Below, in pieces: positions 1 through 6,300 of a stretch of DNA of 21,073 nt. The position numbers and the translations under genes were made by a program. Under the pieces are notes generated by a model. That model made no database searches and was not told where the DNA came from. It was given only the letters and a program-made list of their open reading frames with translations. Every line of letters starts with the position of its first letter. Positions within the stretch are counted from its first letter, which is position 1. Origin of the DNA: an uncultured Clostridia bacterium (GTDB lineage: Bacteria > Bacillota > Clostridia > Christensenellales > Borkfalkiaceae); the NCBI GenBank assembly GCA_934272745.1, contig CAKQSI010000037.1, forward strand, positions 1 through 21,073, read 5' to 3'.

Positions 1-559
1 CCCGGCGGCTTTAAAATATGCAATGGCCGGAAATATCCGGGCAGGGGGGACGGGCTTGGTTTGCGGGTTAAAATGCGCCGTGTTTCCGTCCCGCGGACGT
101 TTGAGCAGGGGAAACGGTTTTGCCGGCGTGTCGTTGTATATGCTGCGCGGGGCGGCATGGAAATTGTTGCGGGAGTATCTGCCATAGGATGCGGTTGTCC
201 GGCAAAAAAATGTCTTGCACGCTTGCAAGGCTTGCGGGGCAGAGCGGGAAAGAGGTGCCGGAAGGGGTTGCGGACGGAGCGCCGGGCGTTGCGGCGAGGG
301 TGGTTCGGCGGCAAAAGATTGCAAAACGGGGCAAAGCGTGCGCGAGGAAGAGGACTGTGCCGAAAAGTTTTGCTTTCTATAGTAAATGAAAAAACCGAAA
401 ACAAATGCCGGGGTTCGGCAATGCCGGAAAGCCGCGCTTCTTACAGGCTTCCGGGCGGGAAGCGTAGTGTTTGCCGGGTTGGCGCGCTAATGGCGTGCTT
501 TCGCGGGGCAGGCACAATTCCAAAACCTCAAGCGGGAAAAATAGAACTTTCGGCACGTC
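1..559. other. no supported gene
   Basis: GC-rich stretch at the window edge. A plus-strand frame stays open over positions 61-666, but its translation is an Arg/Gly/Cys-rich mixture without domain character, it has no ribosome site, and it runs straight through the terminator and body of the minus-strand RNA described below. Small hairpins such as CCGGA-AATA-TCCGG (27-40) and a short direct repeat AATGCCGG near 403-422 are visible. I see no gene here. Confidence 0.5.
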
Positions 560-586
560 AAAAGGGGAGGTGTAGACAACCTCCCC
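560..586 (-). terminator. intrinsic terminator of the minus-strand RNA
   Basis: On the minus strand GGGGAGGT (586-579) and ACCTCCCC (571-564) form an 8-bp GC-rich stem with a 7-nt loop, followed by TTTT (563-560). The T-tract is short, so termination may be partial. Confidence 0.55.
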
Positions 587-1024
587 CGTATCGTCAGAAT
601 TCAGTTTTGAAGGATAGTGGGTCTTTTCCGGCGCCCGTGTTTGTTTTTCCATTCGCCGGCGCATAATCACGAGTCTACGTGTGGCTTTTCCGGTCACGAG
701 TGGGTTTGGAAAATTCTATCCTTTACGAATGTACGCCATTGGAATCGTACCCCCTTAAGAAATTTTTGTACCGTTGAGAAAAATTTTCACGGTAACCTCC
801 AATGTTTTCTTCCCGAACGAGGCGTTCGGCTTTGGCATGTCGCCGGTTTCCGGGGCTGATGATATTGCCCTCGGCGTCGTGTGCTTTTTTCAGGCTTTAG
901 TTAAACTTCGGAGTGTACCTCCCGTAAGTGTTCGGCTTGCCGCCGTGGCGCCTAAAATCAGTGCATCGGACTGCTCCTTTGATTACTCCGGAGGGGAAGA
1001 GGCGCTGCCGTTTTCCCTTTCGGT
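560..1024 (-). ncRNA. candidate structured non-coding RNA, about 465 nt, family unknown
   Basis: Minus-strand transcription unit bounded by a near-consensus promoter (TTGACA, 17 bp, TACAAT at 1059-1031) and a hairpin terminator (586-560). No credible ORF fits inside; the only GGAGG-plus-start combination (near 800) gives 11 codons. Complementary segments are plentiful: AAGGATAG 610-617 with 716-723; CCGGCG 628-633 with 654-659; GTACG 731-735 with 746-750; CATTGGA 737-743 with 798-804; TACCGT 769-774 with 789-794; a perfect 7-bp hairpin at 813-829; CGCCG 841-845 with 872-876; GGGC 853-856 with 867-870; GGAG 910-913 with 919-922; CAGT 959-962 with 970-973. I looked for hallmarks of RNase P RNA, tmRNA, SRP RNA and common riboswitches and found none. 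A large Firmicutes ornate RNA (ROOL- or OLE-like in size) is possible, but I cannot recognise the sequence. A decayed gene is the main alternative. Confidence 0.5.
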
Positions 1025-1030
1025 ACCCAA

Positions 1031-1059
1031 ATTGTACCACGGGAAACAGGAATTGTCAA
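1031..1059 (-). promoter_or_regulatory. strong sigma-A type promoter of the minus-strand RNA
   Basis: On the minus strand TTGACA (1059-1054) is separated by exactly 17 bp from TACAAT (1036-1031). That is a perfect -35 and a 5/6 -10. The predicted start is near 1024. No coding start follows within reach of a ribosome site, which supports an RNA product. Confidence 0.75.
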
Positions 1060-1200
1060 CCCCCCTTCCTTTGTGAAAAGTAACGCTGCGGCAGCGCGAT
1101 TTGCGCGGTTCCCGATAATTTTAAGGAAATTTTACTGAAACGGAGCGCGTCAGGCAACGGTTTTCCGTCGAAAACGAAGACTTTACGGAAAGTTTACAAA

Positions 1201-1267
1201 AAATGTGAAAAAAATTTTTGAAAACGGACAAAAAACGTTTGACAAATTTTTTTTGAAGTAGTATACT
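1201..1267 (+). promoter_or_regulatory. strong sigma-A promoter with A-tract upstream element
   Basis: TTGACA (1239-1244), a 17-bp spacer and TATACT (1262-1267) give a perfect -35 and a 5/6 -10. Just upstream (1201-1238) lie runs of A and T resembling an UP element bound by the RNA polymerase alpha subunit, as at rRNA and other heavily used promoters. Predicted start is near 1274. It lies head-to-head with the minus-strand promoter at 1031-1059. Confidence 0.8.
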
Positions 1268-1273
1268 GTGCTC

Positions 1274-1419
1274 GTAAAGTTGATCAGGTGGTCAACGACA
1301 GAATTGCTCATCATTTTCCCCCTTATCATATATTGTTCAAAGGCCGGTTCGCGTTAGCGTTCCGGTCTTTGAATTTATTGCATTTCAGGCACTGTCCGGC
1401 GATTTTTCGCCGGATTTTT
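1274..1419 (+). ncRNA. small non-coding RNA, about 146 nt, family unknown
   Basis: The interval runs from a strong promoter to a perfect intrinsic terminator and has no plausible ORF with a ribosome site. Visible structure: hairpin GTTGAT/GTCAAC (1279-1284 with 1291-1296, loop CAGGTG); an apparently single-stranded stretch with TTTTCCCCC at 1314-1322; a long hairpin 1336-1347 with 1362-1373 (12 pairs, one G-T), continued past a 2x2 internal loop by CGC/GCG (1350-1352 with 1357-1359) around a GTTA tetraloop; then the terminator stem. Exposed C-rich stretches in Firmicutes regulatory RNAs such as RsaE/RoxS pair with Shine-Dalgarno sequences, so a trans-acting sRNA is my preferred reading. That role is inference. 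I see no 6S, SRP or riboswitch signature. Confidence 0.6.
1395..1419 (+). terminator. intrinsic terminator of the small RNA
   Basis: TCCGGCGA (1395-1402) and TCGCCGGA (1407-1414) form a perfect 8-bp stem with a TTTT loop, followed directly by TTTTT (1415-1419). Confidence 0.85.
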
Positions 1420-1841
1420 GCATTTTTACGGGCATTCGCCGTTTTTATTTTTGTTGCGCGGCTGAACCTGCGGGCACATCGGGCGGCAGACTTTTTAAAA
1501 GAGAGATAAGTCGGCGCATGGCGAAAAAGTCTGTTGTTTTTTGCCCTTGCAAAAATTTTTTGAATTTTTTGCAGGAAATTTCAGGAAACGTTTTGTGAAT
1601 TTTTCTCCAAAATCGGGTTAGAAAAGGGCAAAATTTAATAATCGCTCCAAAAACTGCTCATTATTAACGCTTTTTGTGAAATTTTTATTAACAAATCCGG
1701 TTTTTCCCGAAAAAACCGGCGAAATCGGGAAGAGAATTCGCAATTCGGTCGTAAAGAACAAGGTGCGCCGCCCGCAAAAATTTTTCGGGAGGCGCTAAAA
1801 ATAAACGAAAAGTGCAGATTGATCTTCTTTTTTCACATTGC
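1420..1841. other. AT-rich gene-free stretch with several inverted repeats
   Basis: No supported gene. Inverted repeats present: CAGACTTTTT/AAAAAGTCTG (1487-1496 with 1524-1533, followed by a T-rich run and so a possible back-up terminator); TTAATAAT/ATTATTAA (1635-1642 with 1660-1667); CCGGTTTTT/AAAAAACCGG (1697-1705 with 1710-1719); and a hairpin at 1765-1795 pairing GCGCC with GGCGC and CCCG with CGGG, with A5/T5 at its centre. None is followed by a clean T-tract except the first. Function unknown. Confidence 0.4.
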
Positions 1842-1879
1842 AAAAAGAAAGCCGCGCCGGGTTTTTCTTTCGGCGCAGC
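1842..1879 (-). terminator. intrinsic terminator downstream of the lipid kinase gene
   Basis: On the minus strand GCTGCGCCG (1879-1871) pairs with CGGCGCGGC (1859-1851) over 9 bp with one T-G pair and an 11-nt loop, followed by TTTCTTTTT (1850-1842). It lies about 80 nt past the stop of the minus-strand kinase gene. Confidence 0.75.
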
Positions 1880-1960
1880 ATTTTCTGCTGAAATAAAAGT
1901 TAATCCTGCCTTGCCTTAGGCTTTGCAATTTGTCCTTTTGCGGGCGACCTGCGCCCAACC

Positions 1961-2923
1961 TTACTCCGCCTTGTCTTCGGTTGCGGCGGCTTCCTTTTCG
2001 GGAAGGGCGGGGAAGGCAACCGCGCGTTCGGTTTCCTTAGCGCCGCCGGCGGCTCCGGTCAGGCGGTACATGCGAAGAGTGTTATGTATGACGCGGACGG
2101 AAAAATTGACGTTCTCGTAAATTTCGCCGTCCACCTGTACGGTGATGGGGGCGTCGGCGGAAACGGAAACGCTTTCCGCCCGCACGAATTTCGTCTTTTT
2201 GAATTCCAGAATCTTACCCTTCAAAAGTTTTATCAAAGCGCCGGGAATGGCGATTTTTTTGATGTTTTCCACGATCACGACGTCTAAAAGTCCGTCCGTG
2301 AGGTCGGCTTTGGGGCACATGGTCAGCCCGCCGCCGATCTGTCTGCCGTTGCCGACGGCAACGATAAAACAGTCGTGCGTCTGCTTTTTTCCGTTGACTT
2401 CGGTGGTGAAATGGTAGGGTTTGTGATGCAGAATGGCGGAGATTAAAGAACTCAGATACGCGCCCTTGGTGTGTTTCTTTTTCTTGTTGTAGCGGCGCAG
2501 AACTTCCACGTCGATGCCGGCGCCGATCAGGTTGATGCCGCGGCAAAAAGGCGTTTCAAAATAGTCGGTATAGACGGGCGTGCCCTCTAAAATATGGCGC
2601 AGCGCTTCTTCCGGATTTTCGGAAATGCCGACCGCGGCGGCGAAGTCGTTGCCTGTGCCGCAGGGAATGATCCCCAGATTGCACCGTGTGAAATCGGTGA
2701 ACCCGTTCAGCACTTCGTTGATGGTGCCGTCGCCGCCCATAGCGATAACGTCGGTTGCGCCCGCGGCTATGGCTTCTGCCGTCAGGTCTTTGGCTTCCCC
2801 CAAGCGGGTGGTGGTGTGAACGCGGTACGGAATGCCGCGTTCCGATAAAACGCGCGTGACGGTTTGAAAAGCCGCGGCGGATCTGCCTTTCCCCGCGACG
2901 GGGTTGTAAACGATGTCGAACAT
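1961..2923 (-). CDS. diacylglycerol/lipid kinase family protein (YegS/DgkB/BmrU type)
   Basis: Cytosolic, membrane-associated lipid kinase that would transfer phosphate from ATP to diacylglycerol or a related lipid, recycling it into phosphatidate. The 320 residues match the family length. The DAGK catalytic domain opens with NPVAGKG (7-12), has the nucleotide-binding GGDGT (63-67) followed by INEVLNG, and GTGND (89-93). Later DGE within VQVDGE belongs to the C-terminal beta-sandwich domain. The last 30 or so residues are an Ala/Glu-rich tail not typical of the family core. Start chosen because AGAGGG sits 7 nt before the ATG. The gene has its own promoter (3116-3088), a leader of about 158 nt with a strong hairpin, and a terminator at 1879-1842, so it is probably monocistronic. 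The exact lipid substrate cannot be read from the sequence; sphingoid or undecaprenol-type substrates are alternatives. Confidence 0.92.
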   Translation of the reverse strand: MFDIVYNPVAGKGRSAAAFQTVTRVLSERGIPYRVHTTTRLGEAKDLTAEAIAAGATDVIAMGGDGTINEVLNGFTDFTRCNLGIIPCGTGNDFAAAVGISENPEEALRHILEGTPVYTDYFETPFCRGINLIGAGIDVEVLRRYNKKKKHTKGAYLSSLISAILHHKPYHFTTEVNGKKQTHDCFIVAVGNGRQIGGGLTMCPKADLTDGLLDVVIVENIKKIAIPGALIKLLKGKILEFKKTKFVRAESVSVSADAPITVQVDGEIYENVNFSVRVIHNTLRMYRLTGAAGGAKETERAVAFPALPEKEAAATEDKAE

Positions 2924-2957
2924 ATGCTTTCCCTCTTCGGGCGGCGATCGCTGCCCG

Positions 2958-3000
2958 AGGTTGCCTTGCTGGAGAAGAAAATTTCCTCCTTGGGCAACCT
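2958..3000 (-). promoter_or_regulatory. 5'-leader hairpin of the lipid kinase mRNA
   Basis: AGGTTGCC (2958-2965) and GGCAACCT (2993-3000) pair perfectly over 8 bp. Inside, GGAGAA (2971-2976) faces TTCCTCC (2983-2989), extending the structure. On the minus strand this lies within the predicted 158-nt leader, about 35 nt before the start codon. It lacks a following T-tract, so it is not a simple terminator. It could stabilise the message or act as a regulatory leader; no known riboswitch is recognised. Confidence 0.45.
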
Positions 3001-3087
3001 GTTAAAATAAACGGTTCGTGTGCATTCCGGAACTTCCGCGTGGGATTTTTGCGGAAAATTGCGACGGTGCCGGGACGTTATGGCAAT

Positions 3088-3116
3088 ATTATATCTTTTT
3101 TTTCTGTTTTTTGCAA
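3088..3116 (-). promoter_or_regulatory. promoter of the lipid kinase gene
   Basis: On the minus strand TTGCAA (3116-3111) is followed after 17 bp by a perfect TATAAT (3093-3088). Predicted start is near 3081. Because TTGCAA is its own reverse complement, the same hexamer lies upstream of cca on the other strand. Confidence 0.65.
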
Positions 3117-3134
3117 GGAAAAAAGCCGGAGATA

Positions 3135-3143
3135 TGCTATAAT
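3135..3143 (+). promoter_or_regulatory. extended -10 promoter of cca
   Basis: TGCTATAAT (3135-3143) is a perfect extended -10. Only TTGCAA (3111-3116) resembles a -35, at a long 21-bp spacing, which extended -10 promoters tolerate. The predicted transcription start (about 3149-3151) coincides with the cca ATG at 3151, implying a leaderless or nearly leaderless mRNA. Confidence 0.55.
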
Positions 3144-3150
3144 TATGACT

Positions 3151-4503
3151 ATGAAAGTGCAATTTCCCGAAAAATTAGCGGAAGTGCAGGAAATTTCCGG
3201 TAAACCGCTCTATCTTGTCGGCGGTGCGCCGCGGAACGCCGTCGTCGGGTTTCCGTCCTCTGCCGACTTCGACCTTTGCGGAGAACTCTCTGCGGAAGCC
3301 TTTTCCGGCGCCGCAAAAAAAGCCGGACTGACCGTTTCCGCCGTCTATCCCCGGACGGGGACGGTGCGGCTGAAACTTCTCGGCGCGGTTGCGGAATATA
3401 CTTCCTTTCGCAAGGAAACCTACCCTACGGGCGGCAGCCATACGCCCCTTTCGGTGACTTTTTCCGCCAGTCTTAATGAGGACGCGCAGCGGCGGGACTT
3501 TACCGTGAACGCGATTTATTACGATTTGAAAAGGGACGAATTCGTCGATCCCACGGGCGGAATTTCTGACGCGAAGAACCGGATTTTGCGATGCGTATCG
3601 CAAAAAACGTTCCAAAGCGACGGACTCCGGCTGCTGCGCATGGCGCGTTTTGCGGCAGAACTCGGCTTTTCTGTCGCGCCCGAAACGCTGCTTTCGGCAA
3701 AAGAAAACGCGGCAAACATCGACGACATCGCGGGGGAACGCGTTTTAGAGGAACTCAAAAAAATCCTGTCCGCACCCGAGCGGTACCCGGCTTCGGAAAA
3801 GGACGCGTCTTTCGGGTTGCGGCTGCTGCATAAAGAGGGCGTGCTTTGCCGTCTGTTTCCCTTCGTAAAGGAAGCGGACGGACTGAAACAGCGGGCGGAC
3901 TTTCACAACCACGACGTGCTGGAACATACCTTTCGCGCGGTAACCTATATCAAAGGCGATTTTTCGCTGCGGCTGGCGGCGTTTTTACACGACGCGGGCA
4001 AGCCCGAAGCGATGAAGACGCTGGGCAAATGCGCCGGGCACGAGGAGATCGGCGCGGTGCTTGCGGAAGAAATTTTGACGAAACTGAAAGCGTCGAACGA
4101 ACTCAAAAACAGGGTGACGTCCCTTGTAAAACTGCACATGTTCGACGTTACCGGCACCGCGCGGGAGATTACGCGGCGGCGCTTCGTCATTAAAAACGCG
4201 GAGATCTTACCCGATCTTTTACGGCTGATGCAGGCGGATTTTTCGGCGTGCAAGGACGATTTGTCGGTCGCGCCCAACGTGACGCGTCTTTCGTCTTCGC
4301 TTGCGGAATGCCGTGCGCTCGGCGTTCCGATGAGCCTGAAAGAACTGCAGATTTCGGCAAACGACCTGCTTTCTTTGGGGTTTTCGGGCAGGGAAGTGGG
4401 CGAGGAGCTTGCCTGTCTGTGGAATCTTGCGATCGCCGACCCCAAACTGAACGACAAGGACAAACTTTATCATATCGCAAAGCGGAAAAAGGGGAACGGA
4501 TAA
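3151..4503 (+). CDS. cca: CCA tRNA nucleotidyltransferase with HD domain
   Basis: Adds or repairs the 3'-CCA of tRNAs using CTP and ATP, in the cytosol. From the 3151 ATG the protein is 450 residues. The class II nucleotidyltransferase head has GGAPR (24-28), the metal-binding DFD (Asp39, Asp41), RRDFTVNA (Arg114, Arg115, Asp116) and the nucleotide-selecting region around DGLRLLRMARF, followed by ERVLEEL. The C-terminal part carries an HD domain: HNHD (252-255), His259 and HDAGK (His280-Asp281), then HEEIG. HD-type bacterial CCA enzymes often have phosphatase or phosphodiesterase activity. Start choice: ATGs at 3145 and 3151 are both in frame; the -10 box ends at 3143, so transcription probably begins at or just before 3151. 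The only upstream purine box (GGAG, 3128-3131) is 13 nt from 3145 and 19 nt from 3151, a poor spacing for either. No clear terminator follows. Confidence 0.95.
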   Translation: MKVQFPEKLAEVQEISGKPLYLVGGAPRNAVVGFPSSADFDLCGELSAEAFSGAAKKAGLTVSAVYPRTGTVRLKLLGAVAEYTSFRKETYPTGGSHTPLSVTFSASLNEDAQRRDFTVNAIYYDLKRDEFVDPTGGISDAKNRILRCVSQKTFQSDGLRLLRMARFAAELGFSVAPETLLSAKENAANIDDIAGERVLEELKKILSAPERYPASEKDASFGLRLLHKEGVLCRLFPFVKEADGLKQRADFHNHDVLEHTFRAVTYIKGDFSLRLAAFLHDAGKPEAMKTLGKCAGHEEIGAVLAEEILTKLKASNELKNRVTSLVKLHMFDVTGTAREITRRRFVIKNAEILPDLLRLMQADFSACKDDLSVAPNVTRLSSSLAECRALGVPMSLKELQISANDLLSLGFSGREVGEELACLWNLAIADPKLNDKDKLYHIAKRKKGNG

Positions 4504-4596
4504 CGCGAAGCGGGAAAAGAAAAGGAACGGATAATGCGCGGGCGCCGATTGCTTCCGGGTTTTCTGCCCGCAGTTTTCCCGCCGCGGGAGTCAAGC

Positions 4597-4760
4597 CGGC
4601 TCGTCTGTAAACTCCCCTGCCTCGGGAAGCCGCTACCCGCCGACCGGTCTGAAATCTTCCTCGTTACGGGGAATCGAATCTTCGCCGGTTTGTTTGTAAA
4701 CTGCTTCGTCGGGGCGAACATTCCGCCGACCGGTCAGCAACTTTCCTCGTTGCGGGGAAC
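4597..4760. repeat. two imperfect direct repeats with palindromic cores between cca and rmuC
   Basis: Two diverged copies of an 86-89 bp unit. TGTAAACT occurs at 4606 and 4695; CCGCCGACCGGTC at 4637 and 4723; CCTCGTT(A/G)CGGGGAA at 4659 and 4745. The second shared block contains the palindrome GACCGGTC. The third forms a hairpin (TTCCTCG with CGGGGAA, 3-nt loop, one T-G pair). No T-tract follows, so these are not terminators. The first copy follows a shorter duplication of GGAACGGATAA at 4494-4504 and 4522-4532, the first of which overlaps the cca stop. The arrangement resembles small REP/BIME-like intergenic elements, but the family is not recognised. Confidence 0.6.
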
Positions 4761-4793
4761 TGATTACTCACCGACACTTAAGGAGAAAAGAAT

Positions 4794-6029
4794 ATGGAAA
4801 AAATTTTGTTGGGAATCATCGCGGCGCTCGGCGTGATCTCGTTCACGCTGCTGTGCGTGATTTTGAAAAACGTTAAGCGAAAAACGGTTCAACCGGAGCA
4901 AAACGGGCAGAATTCCGACCCGGAAACGCAGCGGCTTCTGCACGATATGGCAGGGTATCTGCGCTATAACGGCGACGCTACGGTCAAGGCGGTGGAACGC
5001 GTTTCGGAAATGCAGAAGGAGCGCCTTTCGGACGTGGAACGGCGGGTGGCGGATTCCTCGCGCGCGACCGAACTCAGGCTGGAGCAAATGCGGAAAAGCG
5101 TGGACGACGGGCTGAAATACGTCGGCGACGTCAACGCCCGCCAACTTGCCGAAATGCGCGGCGTGGTGGACGAAAAACTTTCGGCAACGCTGGAAACGCG
5201 GCTTTCCAAGTCGTTCGAGCTGATTTCCGCCCGGCTGGAAGCGGTGTATAAAGGCATCGGCGAGGTCAATTCGCTGGCGGAAAGCGTTTCCGACATCAAA
5301 AAAATCTTTACCAACGTCAAACTGCGCGGCACCTGGGGCGAAACGCAGCTGGAAACACTGCTTTCGCAAATGCTGTCGCCAGCGCAATACGCCAAGCAGG
5401 TGGCGCTCGACCCGCTTTCCGCGGAACGGGTGGACTTTGCCGTGCTCATTCCGTCCAAGGACGGAAAGGCGACCTTTCTTCCCATCGACAGCAAATTCCC
5501 CATCGAGGAATATAACCGCCTGCTGGACGCGGACGGAGTGGATCGCGCCGCGCGGCAAAAAGCCGAGAAAGGACTTCTGACCCGCGTAAAGCAGGAAGCG
5601 GAAAGTATCGCGAAAAAGTACATTCGCCCCCCGCAAACCACCGACTTTGCGCTGATGTATCTGCCCGGCGAAGGGCTGTACGGCGAAGTGGTCAAAAACG
5701 ACGATCTGATGGAATATCTGATGAAAATCCGCGTCATGGCGGCAGGTCCCGGCACGCTGGGCGCGATGCTGATGAGTCTGCAGTCCGGGTTCAAGAGTAT
5801 CGCCATCGAAAAGCGGAGCGCGGAACTGTGGCAGCTGCTTGCCGCGTTCAAGGCGGAATTTGCAAGATTTTCCGAACTGCTGCTAAAAACGCAGAAAAAA
5901 CTTGCCGAAGCGCAGGACACCATCGACAGTGCGGCAAAGAAAACGCGCGCGATCGAAAAGAAACTTTCCGGCGTGGACGTACTGCCCGAAACCGCGACGG
6001 GGGAACTCCCTGGCGGGGGCGACCTGTAA
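4794..6029 (+). CDS. rmuC: DNA recombination protein RmuC homologue
   Basis: RmuC proteins are membrane-tethered coiled-coil proteins with a restriction-endonuclease-like fold; in E. coli loss of rmuC raises inversion at short inverted repeats. The biochemical activity is not firmly known. The 411-residue protein has one N-terminal transmembrane helix (about 4-24) followed by Lys/Arg, a long charged coiled-coil stretch (about 45-160), and the conserved RmuC core starting at GTWGE (179-183) with LPIDSKFP and FALMYLPGE motifs. It is somewhat shorter than E. coli RmuC. AAGGAG (4780-4785) sits 8 nt before the ATG. It lies upstream of addB-addA, consistent with a DNA-repair cluster. Immediately after the TAA stop the same frame stays open for 78 more codons of strongly basic sequence (separate entry). 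Confidence 0.93.
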   Translation: MEKILLGIIAALGVISFTLLCVILKNVKRKTVQPEQNGQNSDPETQRLLHDMAGYLRYNGDATVKAVERVSEMQKERLSDVERRVADSSRATELRLEQMRKSVDDGLKYVGDVNARQLAEMRGVVDEKLSATLETRLSKSFELISARLEAVYKGIGEVNSLAESVSDIKKIFTNVKLRGTWGETQLETLLSQMLSPAQYAKQVALDPLSAERVDFAVLIPSKDGKATFLPIDSKFPIEEYNRLLDADGVDRAARQKAEKGLLTRVKQEAESIAKKYIRPPQTTDFALMYLPGEGLYGEVVKNDDLMEYLMKIRVMAAGPGTLGAMLMSLQSGFKSIAIEKRSAELWQLLAAFKAEFARFSELLLKTQKKLAEAQDTIDSAAKKTRAIEKKLSGVDVLPETATGELPGGGDL

Positions 6030-6266
6030 GCGGGGAGAAGTCGGGCGGCGAAAATAGAGGCGGCGCCTGCGGGCAAAAGCAAAGGCGGCAAAAGCAAAGG
6101 CGACAAAAAAACAAAGGCGACAAAACGGCTGCGGCGAAAGCAGCGGCGGCTGCAGTCTGCAAAAATAAAGAGGCAGCCGGCGGCGAAAAAGCGATATGGC
6201 TCTAAAAACGGTATGGCTCAAAAAATAGCCGGCGGTTCAAAAAGAGAAAAGGGTTCCCAAAAATAA
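6030..6266 (+). other. in-frame Lys/Arg/Ala-rich open stretch after the rmuC stop
   Basis: Reading on in the rmuC frame past TAA (6027-6029) gives 78 sense codons, then TAA at 6264-6266. The translation is low-complexity and basic, with segments such as GKSKGGKSKGDKKTK and KRLRRKQRR and almost no acidic residues. The DNA is built of short repeats (GGCAAAAGCAAAGGC and GGCGACAAAA variants at 6072-6126). The base composition (A- and G-rich, T-poor) makes stop codons rare, and another frame is open here too, so openness alone is weak evidence. It could be a former C-terminal tail cut off by a nonsense change, a readthrough product, or non-coding repeat sequence. The addB ribosome site lies just downstream (6290-6295). 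Confidence 0.35.
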
Positions 6267-6300
6267 CGAAAGCAAGAGGCAGCGTGCACGAGGGATTGCT

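Noticed and set aside
61..666. 201-codon open frame on plus
   Set aside because: No ribosome site, Arg/Gly/Cys-rich composition without domain character, and it crosses the terminator and body of the minus-strand RNA unit.
377..697. 106-codon minus-strand frame inside the large RNA
   Set aside because: It runs through the hairpin terminator at 560-586 and shows no domain; treated as incidental.
560..1024. RNase P RNA, tmRNA or SRP RNA
   Set aside because: Checked for GAGGAAAGTCC and ACAGAA, for the tmRNA tRNA-like ends and tag frame, and for the SRP GGAAGGAAGCAGC loop; none present on either strand here.
1288..1509. 73-codon frame starting with GTG in the small RNA
   Set aside because: No ribosome site at usable spacing, and it reads through the RNA hairpins and the perfect terminator at 1395-1419.
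4964..6106. 380-codon frame antisense to rmuC
   Set aside because: Ser-rich shadow of the rmuC coding strand; no ribosome site or family resemblance.
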